NCBI RefSeq assembly: GCF_018343615.1
Contig: NZ_JAGYPI010000001.1
Span: forward strand, 2,052,193-2,116,192
Reading direction: 5' to 3'
Length of the DNA stretch: 64,000 nucleotides
DNA from: Bacillus sp. FJAT-49736
Lineage (GTDB): Bacteria > Bacillota > Bacilli > Bacillales > Bacillaceae_C
The notes beneath the pieces are model-generated. The model saw nothing but the letters and a program-made list of their open reading frames with translations. It was not told where the DNA came from and did no database searches. Positions 46,484 to 55,515 of the stretch are shown piece by piece. Made by a program: the position numbers and the translations under genes. Position 1 is the first letter of the stretch. The number at the start of each line of letters is the position of its first letter.

Positions 46484-46989
46484 TGAGAGTCCCAACCTTG
46501 CATCGAAAACCGGTTTGGCAGAGATTTTTTGCAGGTGTAGTAATTGGTGGATGTATAAGCTGGATGGTATTTCTATTCATGTACGGTACCTTGCAAGAAA
46601 AACAAACGAAGGAAATTGAAAAGCAAAATTCCATTATTAAAGATTTAAGACAGGAAAAAAGCATATGGCAGGATGAATGGAATAAGCTGACAAAAAAAAA
46701 TGCTGATATGCTCATCATCCAAAATGTAAATGTAAAGATAAAAGGATACGAAAAGTATAATATTAAAGATTCACACAGTATATTTGAAAAAGAAGAGGAG
46801 ATAAAAGAAGACCTTCGCTCCTTGGTTGCAAAAGATATCAATACTGTTTATCAAAATAAAGAACTAATCTTTAAAACCATTGAAAATAAAACAATAAAAA
46901 TCAATAATCGGCGATACAAGTTTGTTATTAAGGATATATTCTTTTTCTCTACTATCAACATAAATTTGGAATTGAGACTAGCGGATTGA
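46483..46989 (+). CDS. ytrI: Sporulation membrane protein YtrI
   Basis: A 168-residue protein with an N-terminal membrane anchor (FFAGVVIGGCISWMVFLFMYG, about 15-35), a coiled-coil stretch rich in Lys and Glu, and a C-terminal soluble domain outside the membrane. It is the partner of YtrH; the ATG shares its A with the TAA of ytrH, so they are coupled. No catalytic motif is seen. The C-terminal half is AT-rich and less conserved-looking. Confidence 0.83.
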   Translation: MRVPTLHRKPVWQRFFAGVVIGGCISWMVFLFMYGTLQEKQTKEIEKQNSIIKDLRQEKSIWQDEWNKLTKKNADMLIIQNVNVKIKGYEKYNIKDSHSIFEKEEEIKEDLRSLVAKDINTVYQNKELIFKTIENKTIKINNRRYKFVIKDIFFFSTININLELRLAD

Positions 46990-46995
46990 TATAAG

Positions 46996-47022
46996 AGTAA
47001 AGCCTCATATAGAGGCTTTACT
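46996..47022. terminator. Hairpin shared by the convergent ytrI and nrnA ends
   Basis: AGTAAAGCCTC / GAGGCTTTACT with a 5-nt loop between the convergent genes. The minus-strand 5' arm and loop encode the last five residues of NrnA (SKASI) and the stop. The T-runs are weak in both directions. Confidence 0.65.
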
Positions 47023-47946
47023 TACATCCAATAAATCCTTTATAACATTTTCTGCTTCATCCCATGAATAGATGGAGGCTCCAGCTGCCAGCGGATGTCC
47101 GCCACCATTATATTTGCGTGCAATCTGATTAATGATCGGTCCTTTAGAGCGTAGCCTTACCCTGATTTGATCTTCCTCTTCAATAAAAAAGCACCATGCT
47201 TGTATTCCTTTGATATTTCCAAGCATACTAACAAGCTGTGATGCCTCTGAAGGAACTACATTATGTTCACGAAGCATTTCTTTTTTCAACTTCACCACAG
47301 CTGCACCATAATCAAGAACCTCAAAATTCTGCAGGACAAAGCCTTGCAACTTTACCACCTTTGGCTCTAATTCATACATTTTATTGTATAGCTCATTTCG
47401 GTCAAACGTATATCGAATTAGCTGTCCGGCATAATCAAAAGTTCGTTGAGTTGTACTTGGATATAAAAATCGTCCTGTATCTCCAACAATTCCACCATAT
47501 ATTAAGCGTGCTGCTTCATCAGTTATTTTTAACCCCTTATCCTTCCCAGACAAATAAAATTCATAAATCATTTCACTCACAGACGAAGCGTTTGTATCTA
47601 CCCATAACAAATCCCCATATGGGTCCTCATTTGGATGATGATCAATTTTTATCAGCTTATCCCCAAGCATATACCGGCTGTCACATATTCTCTCCTTATT
47701 GGCGGTATCACAAACAATGACCAATGCACCTTTATAGGTATCGTCCTGAATGACATCGAGAGTACGTAAAAATTCTAATGTCGGCTCTGGCTTTCCAACG
47801 GCATAGATATTTTTTTCAGGAAAAGAGGCTTTTAAAATTTCCGCTAAACCTCCTTGTGAGCCATATGCATCTGGGTCAGGACGAACATGACGATGAATAA
47901 TTATGGTTTCATATTGTTTAATCGTTTCGAGTATTTTCTCTTTCAT
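47005..47946 (-). CDS. nrnA: Bifunctional oligoribonuclease / pAp phosphatase NrnA
   Basis: A 313-residue DHH/DHHA1 phosphoesterase that degrades nano-RNA and converts 3'-phosphoadenosine-5'-phosphate to AMP. Motifs: HRHVRPDPDAYGSQ, VCDTANKERI, the name-giving KIDHHPNEDPYGD, and the C-terminal DHHA1 glycine loop YNGGGHPLAAGASI. GGGAGA precedes the ATG. It is convergent with ytrHI, as in B. subtilis. Confidence 0.95.
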   Translation of the reverse strand: MKEKILETIKQYETIIIHRHVRPDPDAYGSQGGLAEILKASFPEKNIYAVGKPEPTLEFLRTLDVIQDDTYKGALVIVCDTANKERICDSRYMLGDKLIKIDHHPNEDPYGDLLWVDTNASSVSEMIYEFYLSGKDKGLKITDEAARLIYGGIVGDTGRFLYPSTTQRTFDYAGQLIRYTFDRNELYNKMYELEPKVVKLQGFVLQNFEVLDYGAAVVKLKKEMLREHNVVPSEASQLVSMLGNIKGIQAWCFFIEEEDQIRVRLRSKGPIINQIARKYNGGGHPLAAGASIYSWDEAENVIKDLLDVSKASI

Positions 47947-48068
47947 TTTTGCTCTCCCTTACTAATTTGTCATGAAATTCTAAGATAGTTTGTAGATATT
48001 TTAGGCAATTATCGTTACAATATAGTTTGTATGAAATTGCATCGATTCTTGATTTCGGAGGATAATAT

Positions 48069-48371
48069 ATGTATTTATTAGTATTTCTAATCGTCATGTC
48101 TCTTTCCTTTTATGTATACTATAAAATTAAATATGTACGCAGCAGACTGCAAATGGAAAGAAAATATTTATCTGGTAAATCCAGCATTGCTTTAGGGCTA
48201 TTTGTCGGTTTCTTTGGTATTAACCAACTATTTCTTTATCATACGACAACCACTTATATAGTTGCAGCCATCTTTATTATCATCGGGTTCCTAAGCGCAT
48301 GGTTTGGTTTTAAAGCATTTAAATACTATAGACCATATGCCCTTAAAGAAATAAAAGAATGGAATAATTAA
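48069..48371 (+). CDS. ytpI: YtpI-family small membrane protein
   Basis: A 100-residue protein with three membrane segments (about 1-16, 38-58 and 62-82) separated by a basic loop (RSRLQMERKYLSGKSS). It matches the YtpI family in size, position (next to nrnA and ytoI) and pattern. The function is unknown. TTCGGAGG lies before the ATG and a terminator follows at once. Confidence 0.8.
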   Translation: MYLLVFLIVMSLSFYVYYKIKYVRSRLQMERKYLSGKSSIALGLFVGFFGINQLFLYHTTTTYIVAAIFIIIGFLSAWFGFKAFKYYRPYALKEIKEWNN

Positions 48372-48376
48372 TGTAT

Positions 48377-48405
48377 GCCGCTTTCCAGAAGAAAGCGGCT
48401 TTTAT
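48377..48405 (+). terminator. Terminator of ytpI
   Basis: GCCGCTTTC / GAAAGCGGC with a 5-nt loop, followed by TTTTATC. Confidence 0.85.
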
Positions 48406-48477
48406 CATTATTTAAAAAATATCACTTTAAATAAAAAATATCACTTTTCGATATAATGTCTACGTCCAGTACAATGA

Positions 48478-48625
48478 ACTAGTTAGCGGATCTCTATATT
48501 ATTCCCCAATGATTAGCGGGTATCGACTCGTTCCTTATCGAGTTTCCTTATCCCAGTAGAATAAAATATAATTACACTTCAAATTTCACTCATCCGTACG
48601 CCGATGGCCAAGCCCCTTGTGCTTT
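48478..48625 (-). repeat. Dispersed intergenic repeat family 2, copy 3 (inverted)
   Basis: On the minus strand GCACAAGGGGCTTGGCCATCG, GTACGGATGAGTGAAATTTG and GGAACGAGTCGATACC follow the same order as copies 1 and 2. Its far end carries the TTAGCGGATC motifs also seen near 10.7 kb. It fills most of the ytpI-ytoI gap, and no gene was seen. Confidence 0.55.
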
Positions 48626-48632
48626 TGTTGTT

Positions 48633-49949
48633 TTATCTATCAATTAATTGACATGTCAATAATGCTTTTCCCACTATAATTCCCTCATGATAGACTTCTA
48701 CGTCCACTTTACCGAACTTTCTCCCGATTTCCAAAACCTTAGGAACAATTTCAATCATACTCTCTATTTGAACAGGCTTAATAAAATAGACAGTCATATT
48801 TTCAATTATAATGTCCTCTCTTTTTTGCTGTCTTAATTTTCTATTAGCGGCTTCATACACAAGAGTTGTAAAAACACCATAAGATATCGTCCCAAGACGA
48901 TTAGTCATCTGCGGAGAAACCTCAAATAAGTAGCTTTCCCCATCTTGATTTTTAATGGAAGAGGAATCGAGTCGGGTAGTAATGATATCATCTATGGTCT
49001 CTCCTACCTGGGGTTGGCGCTGCGTCATTTGCAATGCTTTTAAAATATCCTGTCTGCTGATAATTCCTTGCAACCGTTGATAATCATCAACAACAGGAAT
49101 TAGTTCAATTCCTTCCCAAATCATCATATGACTTGCCGATGTCAGGCTTGTTTTGGGACTAACCGTTATTGGGTTTTTTGTCATTACTTTTTCAACAGGT
49201 ATGGAAGGTTTCTGTTCGATTATGTCTTTTGCAGTTACCATTCCCTGCACTCTCATTTGGGAATCAACAACCGGAAATCTGCTATGAGAGGTATGTCGTT
49301 TTTGTTCATACCAGCTTTCGATCTTTTCATCTATTTTCAAGTATATTGTCTCTTCTAATGGAGTTAGAATATCCTCTACTAATATAATTTCTTTTTTAAT
49401 AAGCTGATCGTAAATTGCTCGGTTTATCATCGTAGCTACTGTAAACGTATCAAAGCTTGTGGAGAGTATTGGCAATTCTAATTGATCGGCCAGTTTCTTC
49501 ACATGCTCCTCCGTATCAAAGCCACCGGTTATGAGAACCGCCGCTCCTGCACGCAATGCTAATTCATGAGCATTGGTACGATTACCGACTATCAACAGGC
49601 TGCCTGCATCTGTATATTTCATCATTGCTTCTAATTTCATAGCTCCGATGACAAATTTATTTAATGTTTTATGAAGCCCAGTTTTTCCGCCAAGAACCTG
49701 TCCATCGATTATGTTCACAACCTCGGCAAACGTAAGCTTTTCAATATTTTCCTTCTTCTTTCTTTCAATCCGGATGGTACCTACACGTTCAATGGTGCTG
49801 ACATAGCCTTTGTTCTCAGCATCCTTAATTGCTCTGTAAGCCGTTCCTTCACTTACATTCAAAGCCTTTGCAATTTGCCGCACCGATATTTTTTCCCCAA
49901 CCGGCAATGTATCTATGTACTGTATTATTTGTTCATGTTTCGTTGCCAA
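48633..49949 (-). CDS. ytoI: YtoI: HTH-DRTGG-CBS-hotdog regulator
   Basis: A 438-residue four-part protein: an N-terminal winged helix (about 1-65, with KISVRQIAKALNVSEGTAYRAIKDAE), a DRTGG domain (about 90-190), two CBS repeats (about 195-315) that should bind an adenine nucleotide, and a C-terminal hot-dog domain (about 330-435). This suggests a transcription regulator sensing nucleotides and perhaps acyl-CoA; targets are unknown. The TTG at 49949 has AAGGGTG upstream and gives the ATKHEQI start; the ATG at 50015 has no site. Confidence 0.88.
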   Translation of the reverse strand: MATKHEQIIQYIDTLPVGEKISVRQIAKALNVSEGTAYRAIKDAENKGYVSTIERVGTIRIERKKKENIEKLTFAEVVNIIDGQVLGGKTGLHKTLNKFVIGAMKLEAMMKYTDAGSLLIVGNRTNAHELALRAGAAVLITGGFDTEEHVKKLADQLELPILSTSFDTFTVATMINRAIYDQLIKKEIILVEDILTPLEETIYLKIDEKIESWYEQKRHTSHSRFPVVDSQMRVQGMVTAKDIIEQKPSIPVEKVMTKNPITVSPKTSLTSASHMMIWEGIELIPVVDDYQRLQGIISRQDILKALQMTQRQPQVGETIDDIITTRLDSSSIKNQDGESYLFEVSPQMTNRLGTISYGVFTTLVYEAANRKLRQQKREDIIIENMTVYFIKPVQIESMIEIVPKVLEIGRKFGKVDVEVYHEGIIVGKALLTCQLIDR

Positions 49950-50045
49950 GCTTTTCACCCTTTTTTTGCCTGCATACTTTAGGTTCATTATAAAGTGAAA
50001 AGCTTGGCAATTCAATTATTATAGGGCTTTGACAAAAATGAAGCT

Positions 50046-50279
50046 TTAATGAGATCTAATTCGTTTCCCTATTGGTACATCACTTCTACTATAAGATTTT
50101 TTCTTTGGGGAATATAAAAGTGCTGAAAGATTCCCGGCAATGACTAATAGAGCAAAGCCAGCCCAAACAAATGCAAATACTCCATTTTGACTAGAAGCCG
50201 TAAAATGCAATTGCGGAATGGCATAATAAAGGAGCGCTGCAGCAAGTAAAATACATAATAAATATCTGCTTCTTTTCAA
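50046..50279 (-). CDS. Hypothetical two-helix membrane protein
   Basis: A 77-residue protein with two hydrophobic segments (about 5-24 and 34-57) and a basic C-terminal tail (PKKKSYSRSDVPIGKRIRSH). GGAGG lies upstream (50290 region) at workable spacing and codon use looks coding. I do not recognise a family. It sits between ytoI and the divergent EcsC-family gene and may be a separate transcription unit. Confidence 0.65.
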   Translation of the reverse strand: MKRSRYLLCILLAAALLYYAIPQLHFTASSQNGVFAFVWAGFALLVIAGNLSALLYSPKKKSYSRSDVPIGKRIRSH

Positions 50280-50473
50280 TTCTATACCTCCATTATTTAA
50301 GGCTTGTTCTATTCTATGCTGCTATTGGATAAAAGTGCACAAAAACATATAGCGATAAGACAAACGACTTATATCAAAGGGAAGATTTATATTTATCAGG
50401 GTACCTCGCTTCTTTTCTTTTTGTTATACTTCTTATTAATAAAATATTTATTCCTTCAAAGGAGGCCCAGAAG

Positions 50474-51313
50474 ATGACGTGGTCAAAAAGCGAACATATT
50501 TTGTGGAATGAAATTGAGCGCTGGATGAATTCCTTTCCTTCACAGGAAGAAACCGATTTTCAAAATCTATATGGAAAATGGGTAGATAAAGCTTTTTCCG
50601 CAATACCTGTAAGCTTGGCTGAACCCTTTTTTGAAAAATTAGATTCATGGATGCTGCATCTTCATTCGCTGGTGCAGGGTTTGCAAATACAAGATGAGGC
50701 ACGAGAAAGAATCCTAAAGTCAGCAAGAGCGTTTGATCCATCCGTTTACTCGATGGAAGATATGCGAAAGTTAACGATTGATCAATTATCATACATAGCA
50801 GATAGGCATATTTCCCGTCATAAACTCTATTCATTAGTACAGGGAGGTATGACTGGCTCAGGGAAATCAGTTTTCTTAACTTCCGATTTTTTGACATTAA
50901 CTTTCATTAATTTGCGATCTGTTCAATTAACGGCCAGCACATATGGATATGATATACGGCAGCCATTTGAAATGATCACTTCCTTGAAAGTATTTCATGC
51001 GGCTTCTCTTCCAGCTAGGCTACGAGCATATGCGTGGAACGAATTAACAGACGAGATCGAGAACCGCAATTCTAAATATTTCTATGAGGGTATCGAACAG
51101 ATTTTAGATTATCGCTGGCTGGAGGAGCCTTTTAAACAGTTATTGAAGGTTTTTTTCATCAGGCTCATTCATAATAAAAATACTGCAAAAAAATCCTCTC
51201 TTTCTATTGCCCTGAGCGCATGCATAAATTATCAATTTTCACGAAAGGTCAATCAATTTGCTGAAAAGTTTTATCAATATCGATTCTTAGTCGATAAACA
51301 AAAGGACGAATAA
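50474..51313 (+). CDS. EcsC-family protein
   Basis: A 279-residue protein with the EcsC-domain layout: a helical N-terminal region, a glycine/serine segment with small residues (SLVQGGMTGSGKSVFLTSDFL near 121-140), then LTFINLRSVQLTASTYGYD and a helical C-terminal third. The GSGKS string looks like a P-loop but lies in the family's Gly-rich segment, so nucleotide binding should not be assumed. The biochemical role of the family is unknown; B. subtilis EcsC is encoded with an ABC transporter. AAAGGAGG precedes the ATG, and moaB follows 1 bp later. Confidence 0.8.
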   Translation: MTWSKSEHILWNEIERWMNSFPSQEETDFQNLYGKWVDKAFSAIPVSLAEPFFEKLDSWMLHLHSLVQGLQIQDEARERILKSARAFDPSVYSMEDMRKLTIDQLSYIADRHISRHKLYSLVQGGMTGSGKSVFLTSDFLTLTFINLRSVQLTASTYGYDIRQPFEMITSLKVFHAASLPARLRAYAWNELTDEIENRNSKYFYEGIEQILDYRWLEEPFKQLLKVFFIRLIHNKNTAKKSSLSIALSACINYQFSRKVNQFAEKFYQYRFLVDKQKDE

Positions 51314-51314
51314 A

Positions 51315-51827
51315 ATGAGTGTAGGTGAACATAAAAAACAAGCTCCTCATCAAGTTAAATGCGCTGTAATTACTGTCAGCGACACAAGAAGCGAGGAAAC
51401 TGATAAAAGCGGGAAATTAATGAAAGAGATGCTGATGGCAAAAGGGCATTCAGTGGAGTTCTATCAAATTGTGAAGGACGAAGGAAATCAAATCATTCAT
51501 TCCATTCATACCATTTTGGAAAACAGCACTATTAAGGTCATCCTCTTAAATGGCGGAACCGGTATTGCCAAACGGGATATTACGATTGAAACGGTTTCAA
51601 GCTTATTTGAAAAAGAGATTGTCGGATTCGGTGAACTTTTTCGTTTTCTAAGCTATACAGAAGATATTGGACCAGCCGCGATGCTGTCTAGAGCTGCAGC
51701 CGGAACATATCGTAATCGGGTCATTTTTTCAACACCAGGCTCTACAGGTGCAGTTAAATTAGCAATGGAGAAGCTTATCCTACCGGAGTTAACTCACATT
51801 GTTCGGGAGCTTGATAAAGATCAATAA
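51315..51827 (+). CDS. moaB: Molybdenum cofactor biosynthesis protein MoaB (MogA/MoaB family)
   Basis: A 170-residue molybdopterin-binding protein that adenylates molybdopterin or acts close to that step. The MoCF fold is visible: VITVSDTRSEETDKSG at the start, VILLNGGTGIAKRDITIE near 78-95, GFGELFR and a GAAAGTYRNRVIFSTPGSTGAV-like end. AAAGGACG precedes the ATG. It follows the EcsC gene by 1 bp. Together with the fdh pair it suggests an active Mo-cofactor pathway, the rest of which is outside this window. Confidence 0.93.
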   Translation: MSVGEHKKQAPHQVKCAVITVSDTRSEETDKSGKLMKEMLMAKGHSVEFYQIVKDEGNQIIHSIHTILENSTIKVILLNGGTGIAKRDITIETVSSLFEKEIVGFGELFRFLSYTEDIGPAAMLSRAAAGTYRNRVIFSTPGSTGAVKLAMEKLILPELTHIVRELDKDQ

Positions 51828-51829
51828 CC

Positions 51830-51905
51830 CTTCAATTTATTTCCTTCCCTATTTTCGGATATTTTATGAAAATTATCGAAAAATAGAAGGGAGTTAAATT
51901 CGAAG
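51830..51905. repeat. Long imperfect inverted repeat downstream of moaB
   Basis: The left arm CCTTCCCTATTTTCGGATA and the right arm TATCGAAAAATAGAAGGGAG are near reverse complements. Pairing can be extended to CTTC...AATTTA and TAAATTCGAAG at the outside. No T-run follows. It ends 10 bp before the 48-codon ORF. Confidence 0.7.
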
Positions 51906-51915
51906 GGGTGTTTGT

Positions 51916-52062
51916 ATGAAGAAGCGAAATAATGACGAAAACCTATCCTATGATGAACAAGCAATTGAAGAAACAACTAATCAAATTATGGATGCCTATG
52001 CGAGCGGCGTAGTAGATCAGACGGACGGACAATTTTATTTTTATGATCGAAATGAAGATTAA
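51916..52062 (+). CDS. Small acidic protein of 48 residues
   Basis: An ATG with GAAGGGGTG upstream opens a 48-residue frame ending in TAA, followed by a terminator. The product is hydrophilic and acidic with YDEQAIEETTNQIMDAYAS in the middle. It looks like a genuine short Bacillus gene (good site, own terminator), but I do not recognise a named family. Confidence 0.65.
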   Translation: MKKRNNDENLSYDEQAIEETTNQIMDAYASGVVDQTDGQFYFYDRNED

Positions 52063-52078
52063 TGAGTATACAGTAAGG

Positions 52079-52099
52079 ACCGCCATTAGGCGGTTTTTC
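52079..52099 (+). terminator. Terminator of the 48-residue ORF
   Basis: ACCGCC / GGCGGT with an ATTA loop and TTTTC. Confidence 0.88.
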
Positions 52100-52126
52100 T
52101 ATTTAATTTTCCTAGTAGAAGAGAAA

Positions 52127-52144
52127 TTAATAGGAAAATCCTAT
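52127..52144. promoter_or_regulatory. Palindrome in the ald upstream region
   Basis: AATAGGA AAA TCCTATT, a perfect 7-bp-arm dyad about 85 bp upstream of ald, followed by TTAAAAT (52153-52159), which could be a -10. It may be an operator; the regulator is unknown. The B. subtilis ald activator is AdeR. Confidence 0.35.
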
Positions 52145-52226
52145 TATTTTTGTTAAAATGAAAGTGCTTTCTTGAATTATTTTTTTAAAATATTATACAT
52201 GAAAGTAATAAAGGAGGTTTTTTCCT

Positions 52227-53342
52227 ATGCGTATTGGGGTACCTAAGGAAATAAAAAATAATGAAAATCGTGTGGCTATGACTCCTGCAGGCGTCGTAAC
52301 ATTAACAAACGCTGGGCATGAAGTTTTTATTGAAACAGGTGCTGGATTAGGTTCCGGTTTCATGGATGGAGATTATGCACAGGCAGGTGCAAAAATTGTT
52401 CAATCAGCTGAAGAAGCATGGTCCATGGAAATGGTCATGAAGGTGAAGGAACCATTACAAAGCGAATATAAATATTTTAGAGAAGGTCTCATTCTATTTA
52501 CATATTTGCATTTAGCAGCTGAGCCTGAATTAACAAAAGCATTACTGGAAAGCAAAGTGGTTGGCATTGCATACGAAACCGTTCAGCTTCCAAATCGTTC
52601 ATTGCCTTTATTAACGCCAATGAGTGAAGTGGCAGGTAGAATGGCTCCGCAAATTGGTGCTCAATTCTTAGAGAAAAACCATGGCGGTAAAGGGATTCTT
52701 TTATCTGGAGTGCCAGGGGTGCAAAGAGGAAAAGTGACCATTATCGGCGGTGGTGTAGCTGGTACAAATGCGGCAAAAATGGCTGTAGGTTTAGGAGCAG
52801 AGGTTACAGTAATCGACTTGAACCCTGATCGTCTTCGCCAGCTTGATGATATCTTCGGCAGCGAAATTACAACCTTAATGTCCAATCCGTATAATATTGC
52901 TGAATCTGTAAAAGATGCTGATTTAGTTATTGGTGCTGTATTAATTCCAGGAGCCAAAGCTCCGAAATTAGTAACAGAGGAAATGATCTCAACGATGAAA
53001 CCTGGTTCTGTTGTAGTGGATATTGCAATTGACCAAGGTGGTATCTTCGAAACAAGCGATCGTATTACAACACATGATAATCCTACTTATGAAAAACATG
53101 GTGTGGTTCATTATGCAGTCGCGAATATGCCTGGTGCTGTTCCGCGTACTTCCACCATCGCTTTAACTAATGTTACCGTTCCTTATGCCTTACAAATTGC
53201 AAACAAGGGCTACAAACAAGCATGCTTGGATAGTGAACCATTATTCAAAGGCTTGAATACATTAGATGGTCAATGTACTTATAAAGCTGTTGCTGACGAC
53301 CTTCAGCTTGATTATGTTGATGCAAAATCATTAATTGGATAA
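52227..53342 (+). CDS. ald: Alanine dehydrogenase
   Basis: A 371-residue NAD-dependent L-alanine dehydrogenase converting alanine to pyruvate and ammonia, used for alanine catabolism and in sporulation. Signatures: [20 protein letters not shown], the catalytic Lys in VMKVKEP and His in YLHLAAEP, and the nucleotide-binding [13 protein letters not shown] near 173-186, ending in the acidic VIDLN. AAAGGAGG precedes the ATG. It is flanked by terminators and monocistronic. Confidence 0.97.
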   Translation: MRIGVPKEIKNNENRVAMTPAGVVTLTNAGHEVFIETGAGLGSGFMDGDYAQAGAKIVQSAEEAWSMEMVMKVKEPLQSEYKYFREGLILFTYLHLAAEPELTKALLESKVVGIAYETVQLPNRSLPLLTPMSEVAGRMAPQIGAQFLEKNHGGKGILLSGVPGVQRGKVTIIGGGVAGTNAAKMAVGLGAEVTVIDLNPDRLRQLDDIFGSEITTLMSNPYNIAESVKDADLVIGAVLIPGAKAPKLVTEEMISTMKPGSVVVDIAIDQGGIFETSDRITTHDNPTYEKHGVVHYAVANMPGAVPRTSTIALTNVTVPYALQIANKGYKQACLDSEPLFKGLNTLDGQCTYKAVADDLQLDYVDAKSLIG

Positions 53343-53346
53343 CAGA

Positions 53347-53381
53347 AAAAAGAATCCACCAAAACAGGTGGATTCTTTTTT
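53347..53381. terminator. Bidirectional terminator between ald and the Xaa-Pro peptidase gene
   Basis: AAAGAATCCACC / GGTGGATTCTTT with a T-run on both sides (TTTTTT each way), between convergent genes. Confidence 0.9.
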
Positions 53382-53390
53382 TGCTTCTGC

Positions 53391-54488
53391 CTATTTAACA
53401 ATTTGCAGGGATTTATCAAAAGATGTTAGTATTTCCACTCCATCCTTCGTAACAAAAACATCATCTTCAATTCGAACTCCGGCAACGCCTGGAACATAAA
53501 TACCCGGTTCAATCGTAAAGACCATTCCTTCTTTCAACACTAGTTCATTCGTATTGGTGACAGAAGGATATTCATGTACCCCAATACCTAATCCATGTCC
53601 TAAACGATGGGTGAAATATTCTCCATATCCTGCTTCCGTAATTATATCACGCGCAAGCTGGTCAAGTTCTTTTGCTTTTACACCAGGCTTAACTGCTTTA
53701 ACCGCTTCTTCCTCCGCTTTAAGAACAGTATGATAGATTTTGTGCTGTTCATCATTGATGTGGTCATATACAACAGTACGAGTTATATCAGAGCAATATC
53801 CTTCATATATAACCCCTAAATCAAATAATACAAGATCCCCTTTTTTAACTTTGGTTAATCCTGGATTACCATGTGGAGAAGCTGCATTATTCCCTGTTAA
53901 CACCATAGTGTCAAATGACATTTTGGAAATGCCTTTTTTCTTTAATTCATATTCAATTGCAGCGATAATATCCAGCTCTGTTTTACCTTCCGCAATTTCA
54001 TTAATACCGACCTGTACTGCGAAGTCCGCATATTCGGCGGCCTTTTTTAATATACTTTTTTCTTTTTCATCTTTAACAAGGCGAAGTTCACGGAGCTTTT
54101 CTTCTGCTGCTACAAAAGAAACACTAGTGAATCTTTTCATTATTTCTTCATATCGTTCAATATTTACATTCTCCTTTTCAAGCGCTAACACTTGGATGTT
54201 TGGAACTCTATCCTTCATATTTTTCGCAAGAATATCCCATGCATTATCCGTATCGGAGCAGCCGATGACTTCATATTCCCAACCAGATTGTTTTGCATCA
54301 TGCACGTCCAATGATGGGCATATTAAGAAAGGCTCTTTTTCTTGAAATACTGCTACACCAAGTAAACGTTCATGAGGATTACTATTAAAGCCGCTTAAGT
54401 AAAAAACATTCTCGGAAGAAGTGATGAATGCTGCATCAATATTTTGAGTCTTTAACCATTCCGTTAAACTTTGTAATCGTTGGTTCAT
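53391..54488 (-). CDS. Xaa-Pro peptidase, M24B family
   Basis: A 365-residue aminopeptidase P / prolidase-type enzyme. The N-terminal creatinase-like domain (about 1-130) is followed by the pita-bread domain with all five metal ligands visible: [18 protein letters not shown] (two Asp), [13 protein letters not shown] (His), VFTIEPGIY (Glu) and [10 protein letters not shown] (Glu). It cleaves peptides with proline at the second position. The ATG at 54488 is 9 bp from AAGGAG; the ATG at 54497 overlaps that site. PepQ or an aminopeptidase P cannot be told apart by eye. Confidence 0.9.
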   Translation of the reverse strand: MNQRLQSLTEWLKTQNIDAAFITSSENVFYLSGFNSNPHERLLGVAVFQEKEPFLICPSLDVHDAKQSGWEYEVIGCSDTDNAWDILAKNMKDRVPNIQVLALEKENVNIERYEEIMKRFTSVSFVAAEEKLRELRLVKDEKEKSILKKAAEYADFAVQVGINEIAEGKTELDIIAAIEYELKKKGISKMSFDTMVLTGNNAASPHGNPGLTKVKKGDLVLFDLGVIYEGYCSDITRTVVYDHINDEQHKIYHTVLKAEEEAVKAVKPGVKAKELDQLARDIITEAGYGEYFTHRLGHGLGIGVHEYPSVTNTNELVLKEGMVFTIEPGIYVPGVAGVRIEDDVFVTKDGVEILTSFDKSLQIVK

Positions 54489-54627
54489 AACGGTCATCTC
54501 CTTAAATAAGTTCTACTTTAGAATATCAAAATTTCATGAGTTATTCTATTATTTAAGCGAGATAGAAGGAATAATTCAAGCGTTTCCCGAAGTAGTATGT
54601 GATGAAAAAATAGAAGGAGTGAAGATA

Positions 54628-55308
54628 ATGAAAGTATCATATCATGGGCATTCCGTCATTAAAGTTGAAACAAATGGAAAAACCATTTTATTTGATCCGT
54701 TTATTAAAGGGAATTCATTAACAGACTTAAAAGCTGAAAATGAAAGCCCTGATGTCATTATCCTAACGCATGGACATAACGATCATGTCGGGGATACCGT
54801 AGAAATCGCCAAGCGAAGCAACGCCTTAATTATAGCAAATGATGAGATTGCAACCTATATGGAATGGCAAGGTTTAAAAACACATCCATTACATATTGGC
54901 GGTGCATGTGAATTTGATTTTGGTAAAGTAAAATTAACCCAAGCATTCCACGGTTCCTCCTATTATACAGAGGATAAAGAAATCATTTATTTAGGAGAGC
55001 CTGCAGGTGTATTGCTGATGGTGGAAGGAAAAACAATATATCATGCCGGAGATACCGGATTATTTTCTGATATGAAGCTTATCGGGGAAAGACACCCAAT
55101 TGATGTAGCATTCCTGCCAATTGGTGATAATTTTACGATGGGTCCAGAGGATGCGGCGTATGCAGCCACTTTATTAAACGCGAAAATCGTTGTACCAATC
55201 CATTACAATACATTCCCTCCAATTAAGCAAGATCCTGAGCGTTTCCTACAAATGCTGGAGCATAAAAATGGGAAGATAATGAATGCAGGGGATATGTTAG
55301 AGTTATAA
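54628..55308 (+). CDS. ytkL: UPF0173 metallo-beta-lactamase-fold hydrolase (YtkL)
   Basis: A 226-residue metallo-hydrolase. The metal motif [11 protein letters not shown] is near residue 50, a further His is in QAFHGSSY, Asp in [11 protein letters not shown] and His in VPIHYNT, the full UPF0173 set. The substrate is unknown; distant relatives hydrolyse phosphoesters or N-acyl groups. The ATG at 54628 follows GAAGGAG at 8 bp. It is monocistronic with a terminator behind it. Confidence 0.9.
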   Translation: MKVSYHGHSVIKVETNGKTILFDPFIKGNSLTDLKAENESPDVIILTHGHNDHVGDTVEIAKRSNALIIANDEIATYMEWQGLKTHPLHIGGACEFDFGKVKLTQAFHGSSYYTEDKEIIYLGEPAGVLLMVEGKTIYHAGDTGLFSDMKLIGERHPIDVAFLPIGDNFTMGPEDAAYAATLLNAKIVVPIHYNTFPPIKQDPERFLQMLEHKNGKIMNAGDMLEL

Positions 55309-55360
55309 TGAGGAAATTATTATGATTTAATCTATTTGTTTTCCTTCATTCATATGTATT

Positions 55361-55388
55361 AATAACCCCACACTTAGATGGGGTTATT
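55361..55388 (+). terminator. Terminator of ytkL
   Basis: AATAACCCC / GGGGTTATT with a 10-nt loop, then TATTTG. Confidence 0.8.
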
Positions 55389-55515
55389 TATTTGCCAAAA
55401 TACATGAAAGAAAATGTTTTCTTACATCTCATCTTGGCGTTTTTCAATGTAGTATACCTTAAGAGTACGTTTAAAGGGAATAGAGGGAAGTAAATTTAAA
55501 AAGGGGTGTTGGCTT

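Noticed and set aside
50835-50900. P-loop ATPase in the EcsC-family protein (GSGKS)
   Set aside because: The string falls in the Gly/Ser-rich family segment, without a Walker B motif or the surrounding strand pattern.
53740-54345. 201-codon plus-strand ORF inside the Xaa-Pro peptidase gene
   Set aside because: It is antisense to an intact M24 gene, has a Ser-rich shadow composition and no start site.
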